From the NCBI GenBank assembly GCA_964237235.1, contig CAXSGY010000004.1, forward strand, positions 1 through 64,000: a DNA stretch of 64,000 nt. Reading direction: 5' to 3'. A model generated the notes under the pieces. The model saw only the letters and a list, made by a program, of their open reading frames with translations. It searched no databases and was not told where the DNA came from. Source of the DNA: GCA-002050365 sp964237235 (GTDB lineage Bacteria > Acidobacteriota > Blastocatellia > Pyrinomonadales > Pyrinomonadaceae). Below, in pieces: positions 34,437-42,793 of the stretch (its first letter is position 1; every line of letters starts with the position of its first letter). Both the position numbers and the translations under genes were made by a program.

Positions 34437-36653
34437 TTACTTGCGTGTCTTTCTAATTTTCGGCGCGATGTTTCCTTCGACGATTTTCACCGTCAAAATT
34501 TTATCGCCGCGCGTCAGATTATCTACGATTTTCATATCGGTTTCGTTCACTCGACCGAAAACCGTGTAGCCGCCGTCGAGATGCGGCTGCGGCGAGTGCG
34601 CCGCGAACCATTGCGAGCCGCCCGTGTCTTTGCCCGACAAAGCCATTCCGATTGCGCCGCGTTCATACGGCAACATATTTATTTCACAGCGAATTTCCCA
34701 ACCCGGACCGCCGTTGCCGTCGCCGCGCGGATCGCCGTCCTGCATCACGAAATTCGGCACGACGCGGTGAATCATCAAGCCGTTGAAATAATTTGCCTTC
34801 GCTAATTTAATAAAATTTTCGACCGTTAAAGGCGCGTCTTCGGGCGTGAATTCAATCGTGAAAATTCCCTTTTCGGTCGTCAAAATCGCCTTCGCGTTTT
34901 TGCGCGAAACGGCGCGCAGATAATCGGCGTTTGAATTTAAAATCACGCCGAGCTTTGAGCGCGACGACGCGCCGAACAATTTCAGCGTATTTCGATTTCG
35001 TTCAAGGTCGTCGAACTGAATTTTCAAAGCCGCGTCGGTTTTCGTTAAATCGTTCGCCTTGATAATTTGAACGGCTTTCTGCCGCACGAGATAATCCGAT
35101 TCTTTTAAGGCGAGCAGCAACGCGCCGCGCGGCGCGCCCTGTTTTTGCAGCGCGTCGAGAATGGCAAGCTGCGCGTCGTTAAATTGTTTGTCGTTCAAAA
35201 GCGCGTTATCGAACGCCTGGTCGAGAGCTTTGACGTTTTCGACGGACGGCGGCAAATCGCCGATCAGTTCAGCGAGCGCGGCGCGGATAAAAACATCCGG
35301 CTCGGTTTCGAGCAGCGGGCGAAAAATCGCCGCCGCGTTTGCCGATTTGAACGCGGCGAACGCGCGAATCACTTCGGGAATCGCCAGACTCAAAGTATTT
35401 TGCGCCTTTATTTGCGGACTCGAATCGCTCCATTCGCCGATGACCTGCACCAAAATCAGCCGCACCTTCGACTTCAGCAAATCGTTTTCCGCCGACGGTT
35501 CGAGATTGGCGATTTCGGCTAAAGCCTGCGCCGCCGCCGCACTCGACTGCCAGTCAGTTTCAAAAATTTCGTGCGATTCATTCGCAATCGAATCGAGATA
35601 AATTTTCGGCGCGATTCTGGCTAAAGCGATTTCGGTTTCGGGCGAAGAATATTTGTCGGCTTCGTGCAAATCGTCGAGAAATTTAACGGCGCGCGCGTCG
35701 TCGGTGCGCGGCAAAATTCTGCCCAATGTCGCCGCGATTTCGAGCAGTTCGTTTTTCTCCGACGGTTTTCTGAATTTTGTTTTTTTGAAGGCGGTTAAAA
35801 GAACCGCGCCGCGTTCGAGTAATTTATCGGCGGCTTTCGCGTTTTTTAGATTTCCGAGACTGCGAATCGCCGAAATGCGCACGCACTCGTCTTCGTCGGT
35901 CGCCGCGGCTTCGAGCAGCATCTCGAAAGCGTCTTTATCTTCCGCCGTGCCGAGCGCGCGGGCAGCGTTCGCGCGGGCAACCGCGTCGTCGTCCGCCAGC
36001 AGCATCGCACGCAACGGCTCGTTAAAATTTTTCGCCCGCAAACGCGATAAAGTATTGGCGGCATCGGCACGAATTCTTGCGTCAACGCTTGTTAGAAATT
36101 TCGCCGCGATGAAATCGCCTTCTTCGGGTTTCGCCCGCAAAATCGCCGTCAAACCGAGTAAAACTGTTAAATTATCTGTTTTCGTTTTTTTCGTTTCCGC
36201 GTCCAAAGCGTCGAGAATCGCTTCGCCGAGCGCGGCTGATTTTCCATCTTTCGGATTAGCCGCGGCGATTTTTCCGGCGGCTTCGATTAATCTGGCACGA
36301 ACCGCGTCGGACGTATTTTGAGCTTGCAGATTTTTCAAAATCGCGTCCGCTGCCGTTGCCGATTCGATTTCGCCGAGCGCGAACGCCGCCATTGTTTTTA
36401 CTTCATCAGAATCATTTTCAAGCAGATTCGTCAAAAGCAAAACGGCGCGTTCGTCGCCGATGCGTCCGGCGGCAAGCGCGGCGCGGGCGCGAATTTTCGC
36501 GTCTTTGTTTTTCAGCAAATCTTCGAGCGTCCGGTCAAATCGGCGTTCGTCTTCGGCTTTGATGATGCCGACTGAAATTTTCGCCGGAATCTGCGCGAAA
36601 ACGGAAAACGCGAGCGCGTTCAAAATCGAAAGAATTATCAAAAGTTTTTTCAT
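34437..36653 (-). CDS. HEAT-repeat protein fused to a cyclophilin-type peptidyl-prolyl isomerase
   Basis: The 738-residue protein has a signal peptide (about 1-20, ending FAQ), about 530 residues of HEAT-like helical repeats (ARAALAAGRIGDERAV at the start), and a C-terminal cyclophilin domain (about 590-730). The cyclophilin shows NFIKLAKANYFNGL, HRVVPNFVMQDGDPRG and TGGSQWFAAHSPQPHLDG, so the core catalytic Arg and Phe-Met-Gln are present. The location is periplasmic. HEAT repeats likely bind a protein partner that the isomerase folds. It is followed at 5 bases by a DUF4112 gene. Confidence 0.88.
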   Translation of the reverse strand: MKKLLIILSILNALAFSVFAQIPAKISVGIIKAEDERRFDRTLEDLLKNKDAKIRARAALAAGRIGDERAVLLLTNLLENDSDEVKTMAAFALGEIESATAADAILKNLQAQNTSDAVRARLIEAAGKIAAANPKDGKSAALGEAILDALDAETKKTKTDNLTVLLGLTAILRAKPEEGDFIAAKFLTSVDARIRADAANTLSRLRAKNFNEPLRAMLLADDDAVARANAARALGTAEDKDAFEMLLEAAATDEDECVRISAIRSLGNLKNAKAADKLLERGAVLLTAFKKTKFRKPSEKNELLEIAATLGRILPRTDDARAVKFLDDLHEADKYSSPETEIALARIAPKIYLDSIANESHEIFETDWQSSAAAAQALAEIANLEPSAENDLLKSKVRLILVQVIGEWSDSSPQIKAQNTLSLAIPEVIRAFAAFKSANAAAIFRPLLETEPDVFIRAALAELIGDLPPSVENVKALDQAFDNALLNDKQFNDAQLAILDALQKQGAPRGALLLALKESDYLVRQKAVQIIKANDLTKTDAALKIQFDDLERNRNTLKLFGASSRSKLGVILNSNADYLRAVSRKNAKAILTTEKGIFTIEFTPEDAPLTVENFIKLAKANYFNGLMIHRVVPNFVMQDGDPRGDGNGGPGWEIRCEINMLPYERGAIGMALSGKDTGGSQWFAAHSPQPHLDGGYTVFGRVNETDMKIVDNLTRGDKILTVKIVEGNIAPKIRKTRK

Positions 36654-36783
36654 CGGTTAATTTTGAAATCGAATGATTTAGAGAATTTTAACGGCTTAAC
36701 CGATGAAAGCCAAATGCTTTTCAGGCGATGAAAAATATGCGATTCGGATTTATAATCAAACCGTTCAAAAGGAAAAATCGAAA

Positions 36784-38547
36784 ATGCTGAAAAATTTTAT
36801 CAAACTGTCGCTCGTTTTCTGTCTGCTCGCGCCGAATGTGATTTTGGCGCAAACGAAACAAAAGATTTCGCTTCTGCTTTATAACGGCAAAGTTTTCACG
36901 GCTGATGCGAATTATTCGCTCGCTGAAGCCGTCGCCGTTGACGGCGAACGAATCGTCGCGGTCGGAAAATCGAACGAATTAAAAAACAAATATCAAGCCG
37001 CTAAAGAAGTTGACTTGCAGGGCAAGCTCGTTACGCCTGGCTTTAACGACGCGCACGTTCATTTTTTGCGCGGCGCGTTGGCTCTTTTGACAGTAAATTT
37101 GGAAGGCACAAAATCGCTCGCCGAAGCGCAGGCGCGAGTTGCCGAAAAAGTAAAAACCGTGAAAAGCGGCGAATGGATTATCGGGCGCGGTTGGGATCAT
37201 ACGCTCTGGAAACAGGCGTTTCCGACCAGGCAGGATTTGGACAAAATCGCGCCGGACAATCCGGTTTTTCTCGTCCGCGTTGACGGGCATATCGGTTGGA
37301 CGAATTCGGCGGCGTTGCGATTGGCGAAAATTGATAAAGCGACCAAAAATCCCGAAGGCGGCGAAGTCGAGCGCGACGCGAGCGGCGAAGCGACGGGAAT
37401 TTTTAAGGAAACGGCGCAAGGATTAATAAGCAATTTAGTTCCGCAACCAAACGCCGCGCAGTTAAATCAAGCGATGGAACTCGCGCTGAAAATGGCGCGC
37501 GAATTCGGCATCACGAGCGTTCAGGACAATTCGGGTTACGAAACGACGAAACTTTACCGCGAATTCTTAAAGCAGAATAAATTAACCGTCCGCGTCGCCG
37601 AATGGCAGGATTTCGGCGATACTCTGGACGAAATCAAACGCCAGCGCGCCGAATTCGCTTCGTTTAAAGACGACGCGAATCGTTTAAAATTGACCGCGCT
37701 GAAAGGTTACGTTGACGGAACTTTGGGTTCGCGCACCGCGTCTTTGCTTTTGCCGTATTCGGACGACGATAAAAACGTCGGCATTCCGCGCTATACCTCC
37801 GAACAGTTGACGAAAATGATCGTCGAACGCGATGCCGCCGGATTTCAAATCGCCCTGCACGCGATTGGTGACAAAGCGAATCGGATGGCTTTGGACGGCT
37901 TCTCGGCGGCTAAAGAAAACCAGCGTAAAAAATGGCTTACCGAGAACGAAAAACAAAAAAAAGAAGCAAAGGAAGTTTTTGAGAAAACGGGTTCTATTAT
38001 TGATTTCGTTCAAGTTGATTTTGAACCACGTCATCGTATCGAACACGCGCAGGTCGTCAATCCGAAAGATTTTCCGCGTTTTGCCGAACTCGGCATCGTC
38101 GCTTCGATGCAGCCTTCGCACGCGATAACGGATCAGCGTTGGGCGGAACAGCGTTTAGGCGAGTATCGCGTTTTGGGCGCGTATGCGTGGCATTTGATGC
38201 AGAGCTACGGCGTTCACGTGCCGTTCGGAACTGATTTTCCGGTCGAATCAATCAATCCGTATCGCACGATTTTTTCCGCCGTTACCAGACAGGGCGAAGA
38301 TTTCACGCCCGTCGGCGGTTGGCAGCCGCAAGAAAAACTTTCGATTCAAAACGCGCTGCGCTGTCATTTTTACGAATCGGCTTACGCGGAATTTGCCGAA
38401 AATGAAAAAGGCGAAATAAAAGCGGGAATGCTCGCCGATCTGGTCGTCCATTCAAAAGATTTAACGACGATTGCGCCGAAGGAAATCTTAACGACCGCGC
38501 CCGTTTACACGATTTTCAACGGGCAAATCGTCTATGAGAAAAAATGA
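36784..38547 (+). CDS. Secreted amidohydrolase (YtcJ-like)
   Basis: The ATG at 36784 is preferred: it follows AAAGGA and gives a signal peptide (about 1-24, ending LAQ); an ATG at 36703 would put 27 polar residues before it. The 587-residue protein is of the amidohydrolase superfamily, YtcJ type, with HVHFLRG metal ligands, GWDHTLW, KGYVDGTLGSRTA, HAIGDKAN, HRIEHAQ and the late metal-ligand segment PFGTDFPVES. It hydrolyses an amide-type bond in a substrate not predictable from sequence. It is divergent from the HEAT-cyclophilin gene. Confidence 0.88.
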   Translation: MLKNFIKLSLVFCLLAPNVILAQTKQKISLLLYNGKVFTADANYSLAEAVAVDGERIVAVGKSNELKNKYQAAKEVDLQGKLVTPGFNDAHVHFLRGALALLTVNLEGTKSLAEAQARVAEKVKTVKSGEWIIGRGWDHTLWKQAFPTRQDLDKIAPDNPVFLVRVDGHIGWTNSAALRLAKIDKATKNPEGGEVERDASGEATGIFKETAQGLISNLVPQPNAAQLNQAMELALKMAREFGITSVQDNSGYETTKLYREFLKQNKLTVRVAEWQDFGDTLDEIKRQRAEFASFKDDANRLKLTALKGYVDGTLGSRTASLLLPYSDDDKNVGIPRYTSEQLTKMIVERDAAGFQIALHAIGDKANRMALDGFSAAKENQRKKWLTENEKQKKEAKEVFEKTGSIIDFVQVDFEPRHRIEHAQVVNPKDFPRFAELGIVASMQPSHAITDQRWAEQRLGEYRVLGAYAWHLMQSYGVHVPFGTDFPVESINPYRTIFSAVTRQGEDFTPVGGWQPQEKLSIQNALRCHFYESAYAEFAENEKGEIKAGMLADLVVHSKDLTTIAPKEILTTAPVYTIFNGQIVYEKK

Positions 38548-38561
38548 TTGAAACGCAGATT

Positions 38562-38691
38562 GGAGCGCAGGCATCCTGCCTGCAATGAGCGCGAGAGCGC
38601 GAAAAAAGCGGCGATTTGAATCAAGTTGAATTTACGCAAACGCTTTTTCGTATCGAAGCGACACTCATTGCAGGCAAGATGCCTGCGCTCC
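38562..38691. repeat. REP-like element with a 28-bp inverted repeat (GCAGGCATC family)
   Basis: The left arm 38562-38589 (GGAGCGCAGGCATCCTGCC...) and the right arm 38664-38691 are reverse complements with one mismatch in 28. Each arm also has an inner palindrome GCAGGCAnGATGCCTGC. It occupies the gap between two convergent genes and may also act as a transcription stop. Similar GCAGGC-GATGCCTGC elements are common extragenic repeats in related genomes, from memory. Confidence 0.85.
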
Positions 38692-38698
38692 TAATTTT

Positions 38699-40486
38699 TT
38701 AACGTCCCGTCTTTAGCCAAGCGTCGCGCACTTTGGTTTGCTGCGCGGTCGGATTCGACATTTCGACTAACTTATAATCCGTTTCTTCAATCGCACCGAC
38801 GTTAATCGGAATTTCCGTTTCCGCGCCGTCGCGCACGACGGTTAATTTCGCGGTTTTTCCGGCGAGCGCGTCGAAATTTGCGCGGCGCAAATCTTCGCCG
38901 TTGATCTTCGTAATCGTGTCACCGACTTGCAGTTTGGCGTTTGCCGCCGGTGAATTCGGGACGATTTGATTAATCACCAAACCGCCGTTTCTAAATCGCC
39001 AACGAAGTCCGAAATCCGGCGTTTGTCGTTTTCCGCGCTCGACGCGGAAGCCCGCGGAGCCGTAAATCTCATCGTAATTCGGCACGTCGGTTCCGAAAAC
39101 ATAACGGCTGTAAAAATCGTGATAATCTTTTTTGGTGACGCGCTTGATTTCGCCGATCATATCTTCGGTCGTAAAGCCTTTCGTTTTCAGATAAAAATTT
39201 TGATACAGCCCGCGCATCACGTCGTCGAGTCCGGCGGATGCGTCGGTGTCGCGGCGAATCGAAAGATCGAGCAGCGCGGCAAGATTCTGCCCCTGCGTGT
39301 AATATGAAATGCCGAACGCGACCGGCGTGTCGTAACCGAGCCACGTCGAAACGGACGAGTCAGCCGGAGAGACGTATTTGCGAACTTCGTCGTTTTCGAT
39401 TCCGCTGATTGCGCTGCCCGCTCTGGTCAGGAAAATTTCTTTATTGATTATTCCGGCGCGATAGACGGCGACGTTGGCGTAATAATTCGTAAAGCCTTCG
39501 GAAACCCACAACAGCGGCGTTTCGTTTTCGCGCGAATAATCATACGGAAACATTTCGGCGGGACGAATTCTTTTGACGTTCCAGAGATGAAAAAATTCGT
39601 GCGCCGCCGTCGTAATCATATTTTCCGGCTGGGCGAAATTTCCGGGCGGCGCGAACGAAACGTGCGCGTTTAGGTGTTCGAGCGCGCCGCTCGCGTTCGA
39701 TTCGGGCGGCAGAAAGAAATAAAAATAGACGTATTTTTCATACGGCAAACCGCCGAAAATTCCGCTTTCCGTCTGCGCGACCTTCGCCAGCATATCGGTA
39801 AACTTCTTCGTCTTTTCGGCGGAAAATGCGCCCGCCGGCTGCGCGACGAAATAATGCGGCTTGCCTTGGACCTCAAAATGCGCGACATCGAAATTTCCCA
39901 TTTCGGTCGGCGCGTCAACGAGCGCATCGTAGTCGGCGGCGGTAAAAGTCATCGGGTCGTTCGTTTCCTTGAGCGCGGAAACGATTTTCCAATTCGGCGG
40001 CAGCGAAAAATGAACGGTCGAAGCGTTTTGCCGGTGACCGTCGGGCAGCATAAAAAGCTCCGTGCCGGTAAAAAACGCGAAATCTTTGGTAATTTTCGCC
40101 TGATTCAACGCCAAAACGTCGGCGCGGTAATCGTATTCGATTTTGATTTCGTTCAAGCCTTTCGTCTCGACGTTCCACGTCTGCTTGCGCGACATCGTGT
40201 GCGGAAGAGTTTTGCCGTTTGCGTCGGTTATTTTAAAGCGCAGAAAATTTTTGCCGTAATTTTCAATCGTATACCAGCCCGGTGTCCACGTCGGCAAAGA
40301 CAGCGCGAGCGTCGCCTGTTTGATATTTTTGATGTCGGTCGTGACGTGAAATTGTTGATTTTCGACGCTCGCAATTGAAACCGCATAATCAATCTGCAAA
40401 TCGTTTTTCTGCGCGAACGCGATTGACGCGCCGCCGAAAACGAACAAGAAAAAGAATGAAGCATAAACGCTCCGATTTAGCCGCAT
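38699..40486 (-). CDS. M61-family peptidase with PDZ domain
   Basis: The 595-residue protein has a signal peptide (about 1-26, ending AFAQ), an N-terminal beta domain and a gluzincin catalytic domain with HEFFH at 296-300. LWNVKRIRP, typical of M61 glycyl aminopeptidases, follows, with a Glu further along (WVSEGFTNYY). A PDZ domain lies at about 500-580 (GLVINQIVPNSPAANAKLQVGD). It is an exported zinc peptidase, likely with a preference for Gly/Ala N-termini by family. No operon partner is evident. Confidence 0.92.
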   Translation of the reverse strand: MRLNRSVYASFFFLFVFGGASIAFAQKNDLQIDYAVSIASVENQQFHVTTDIKNIKQATLALSLPTWTPGWYTIENYGKNFLRFKITDANGKTLPHTMSRKQTWNVETKGLNEIKIEYDYRADVLALNQAKITKDFAFFTGTELFMLPDGHRQNASTVHFSLPPNWKIVSALKETNDPMTFTAADYDALVDAPTEMGNFDVAHFEVQGKPHYFVAQPAGAFSAEKTKKFTDMLAKVAQTESGIFGGLPYEKYVYFYFFLPPESNASGALEHLNAHVSFAPPGNFAQPENMITTAAHEFFHLWNVKRIRPAEMFPYDYSRENETPLLWVSEGFTNYYANVAVYRAGIINKEIFLTRAGSAISGIENDEVRKYVSPADSSVSTWLGYDTPVAFGISYYTQGQNLAALLDLSIRRDTDASAGLDDVMRGLYQNFYLKTKGFTTEDMIGEIKRVTKKDYHDFYSRYVFGTDVPNYDEIYGSAGFRVERGKRQTPDFGLRWRFRNGGLVINQIVPNSPAANAKLQVGDTITKINGEDLRRANFDALAGKTAKLTVVRDGAETEIPINVGAIEETDYKLVEMSNPTAQQTKVRDAWLKTGR

Positions 40487-40591
40487 AATATTTTTTTCTC
40501 CCGTAAAATTTAAACTCTTTTACTTTTCAATTACCGTAAATGTTTCAAATGTTTTCGATTGATAGATGTGCGAATTTTAAATGCGAAATTT

Positions 40592-41332
40592 TCACGAATA
40601 AAGATTCATCGGACGAGTTAAAAGTTCAATCGGGTCTTCGACATTCAGAGCTTCGCGCACGAAAAACGGTTCGCCCGCCGCCACGCCGATTAACGAGCCG
40701 AAATAGCGCGAGCGGTTTTCCAGTTCTTCGATAAAGCCTTTGCTCGTCAGGCGCGTTTCGAGTTCATCTTTGCCCGCGTTCGGATTGTAAAACTGCGATT
40801 TATGAGCGCGAATCGCTTCGATTTTCGCGTCGAGAAAATCAGAAACGTCCACGATAAACGACGGCGTAACTCTTTGCGAAAAAATATTATGCGCGACAAT
40901 CGGCGCAGCAGTTCGCTCCTGCCCGAAATCGCCGTCGTATTTCTGCATCGAACAAAGCCGCGCCGCTTCTCTCACCAACTGCGCGATGTGATTATGATCG
41001 GGATGCGGATCGTCCGCCTGATGCGTCAGCAAAACCTTCGGCTTCAAACGGCGCAGAACGCGCACCAATTTTGTCCGCGTTTCGTCGGTCGCCCAAACGT
41101 GACCGTCGGGCAGTTCGAGATTTTCCCGCACGCCCAACTTTAAAATCTTCGCCGCTTCGTCGGCTTCTTCGGCGCGACCTTCGACCGTTCCGCGCGTTCC
41201 CATTTCGCCTTTCGTAACATCCAGCGCGCCGGTTCGATAACCGAGCGATTTCATTTTCAAAAGCGTTCCGCCGACCGTCAATTCAACATCGTCAGGGTGA
41301 GCAAAAATTGCAAGCACATCAACTTCATTCAT
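40592..41332 (-). CDS. bshB1: Bacillithiol-pathway deacetylase (PIG-L family)
   Basis: The 246-residue protein has the PIG-L metal-binding motif AHPDD (11-15), the DVTKGEMGTRGT loop and HPDHN (about 110-114), all typical of BshB1. BshB1 removes acetyl from GlcNAc-malate in bacillithiol synthesis. PIG-L family members can also deacetylate other GlcNAc conjugates; the BshB1 assignment rests on GEMGTRGT and IVDVSDFLDAKIEAIRAHKSQF-like segments (DVSDFLDAKIEAIRAHKSQF). bshA and bshC are not in the window. The gene is divergent from an MBL hydrolase, with a repeat palindrome in the shared promoter region. Confidence 0.88.
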   Translation of the reverse strand: MNEVDVLAIFAHPDDVELTVGGTLLKMKSLGYRTGALDVTKGEMGTRGTVEGRAEEADEAAKILKLGVRENLELPDGHVWATDETRTKLVRVLRRLKPKVLLTHQADDPHPDHNHIAQLVREAARLCSMQKYDGDFGQERTAAPIVAHNIFSQRVTPSFIVDVSDFLDAKIEAIRAHKSQFYNPNAGKDELETRLTSKGFIEELENRSRYFGSLIGVAAGEPFFVREALNVEDPIELLTRPMNLYS

Positions 41333-41357
41333 AAAAATAAATTTATCACAAAAAGAT

Positions 41358-41435
41358 TTTTAGCCACGAATTACACGAATTACACGAATTATTTTTCAAA
41401 AATATTTGTGTAATTCGTGTAATTCGTGGCTAAAA
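41358..41435. repeat. Inverted array of a CACGAATTA 9-mer between divergent genes
   Basis: The arm 41358-41386 matches the reverse complement of 41407-41435 at 28 of 29 positions. Units are CACGAATTA. It lies between bshB1 and the MBL gene, so it covers both promoters. Confidence 0.95.
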
Positions 41436-41441
41436 TTAATT

Positions 41442-42209
41442 ATGAAATTAACAATTTTGGGTTCGGGAACTTCCGTGCCGCATTCTCAGAGAAGCTCGGC
41501 GGGATTTTGGTTGGAAACGAAAAGCGGCTCGCTTTTGCTCGATTGTTCGGCTTCGGCGATTCATCGAATGGCTGAGGAAAATTTGGATTGGGCGAATCTG
41601 GACGCGATTTGGATTTCGCATTTTCATCTCGATCACGTCGGCGGCGTTCCGGCGTTTTTGTTCGGAATGAAATACGCGCCGCAGACTCGGAAAAGAAAAA
41701 AACCTCTGCGAATTTTCGGCGCGAAAGGCTTGCGAAATTTGCTTGAAAAATTTGACGCGGCGAACGATTATAATTTATTGAAACAGCCGTTCCCGTTTGA
41801 GATTGTCGAGGTCGAGCCGCTCGAAAAATTTGCGATTTTAGAATCAATCGAAGCCGTGGCGATGGACACGCCGCACACGCCGGAAAGTTTGGCGATTCAT
41901 TTGCGCGACGAGAACGGCAAAACGCTCGTTTATTCTTCGGACACGGGTTTTACGAAAACGCTCGGCACATTGGCGCAAAATGCCGATTTGTTTATTCTTG
42001 AGTGTTCGTTTTTTGAAAACAAGCCGGTCGAGACTCATTTGCAATTGAACGAAGCGATGAATTTAATTCGTTACGCGAAACCGAAAAAGACGATTTTGAC
42101 GCATCTTTATCCGCAATGGGACGCGGTTGATTTCGCGCGCGAGATGAAAAAACTTTCGCCGCCCGGCGCGGTTTTTGAAGCGCGGGACGGCGAAAGATTT
42201 GAAATGTAA
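41442..42209 (+). CDS. MBL-fold metallo-hydrolase (RNase Z-like)
   Basis: The start at 41442 (MKLTILGSGTSVP) begins the beta-lactamase fold at once; a start at 41406 would add residues encoded by the repeat. The 255-residue protein has SGTSVPHSQRSSAG, the metal motif SHFHLDHVGG (HxHxDH), MDTPHTPES, VYSSDTGFT and a late His (TILTHLYPQWD). The order and the early SGTS are those of the RNase Z/ElaC-like branch, but the substrate (tRNA 3' end, cyclic phosphodiester or other) cannot be fixed from sequence. Confidence 0.85.
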   Translation: MKLTILGSGTSVPHSQRSSAGFWLETKSGSLLLDCSASAIHRMAEENLDWANLDAIWISHFHLDHVGGVPAFLFGMKYAPQTRKRKKPLRIFGAKGLRNLLEKFDAANDYNLLKQPFPFEIVEVEPLEKFAILESIEAVAMDTPHTPESLAIHLRDENGKTLVYSSDTGFTKTLGTLAQNADLFILECSFFENKPVETHLQLNEAMNLIRYAKPKKTILTHLYPQWDAVDFAREMKKLSPPGAVFEARDGERFEM

Positions 42210-42217
42210 ATGTCGTT

Positions 42218-42568
42218 TTACTGAATCGAAATCGTCATCGTAAAGCGCGTCGCGCGGTTGCCGTGATTGTCAACGCTGATATACACATCGCCGTCCGCGT
42301 CAACGGTCTGCGAATACTGCGTGTCGTGCAGATTGCCCTGCGTAAAATCCGCTTTGCCGTTCGTCGAGCTGAGCGTTCCAGATAAAACCTGTCCCTGCGT
42401 CGCCCGCAAAACAAAGCCCTTGGTCGCGCCCGCCGCCAGAGTTCCGCTGACGGTTGACGAGTTGCGCCCGCGCGCGAAGCGGATGCGCGTCTGCGCCATC
42501 GAATCCGTCGCCGCCATCACGAAAATCATTGCCAGAATTGTAATTTTCAATCCGATTTTTTTAATCAT
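42218..42568 (-). CDS. Small secreted beta-rich protein of unknown function
   Basis: A 116-residue protein with a signal peptide (about 1-25, ending SMAQ) and a Gly/Thr/Ser-rich mature part with alternating beta-strand pattern (SSTVSGTLAAGATKGFVLRA, VSISVDNHGN-like end). It resembles bacterial pre-peptidase C-terminal domains in style, without a firm match. It is convergent with the MBL gene, 8 bases apart. Confidence 0.7.
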   Translation of the reverse strand: MIKKIGLKITILAMIFVMAATDSMAQTRIRFARGRNSSTVSGTLAAGATKGFVLRATQGQVLSGTLSSTNGKADFTQGNLHDTQYSQTVDADGDVYISVDNHGNRATRFTMTISIQ

Positions 42569-42793
42569 TTTTGTTGTTCCTCTGTTTTTGGTTTCTTGGT
42601 TCTTAAATAATTTCTAATGAATTTGTTTTTCGGTCAAGCGAAAACGCGCCCGACCGTTCAAAATTGACGCGCTTTACCGGAAAATTTGCCGAACAAAATA
42701 AAAATTTTTCGCAAATTTTATTTTTCTCCTGAAAGTTGTTGTATGCTTATCAAATTAAATTCAAATACAAATTAAAAAGGACTGAAAATCCGT

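Noticed and set aside
35653..36321. A 222-codon plus-strand frame opposite the HEAT-cyclophilin gene
   Set aside because: It is Ser/Ala-rich antisense of helical repeats; the minus-strand protein has clear HEAT and cyclophilin motifs.
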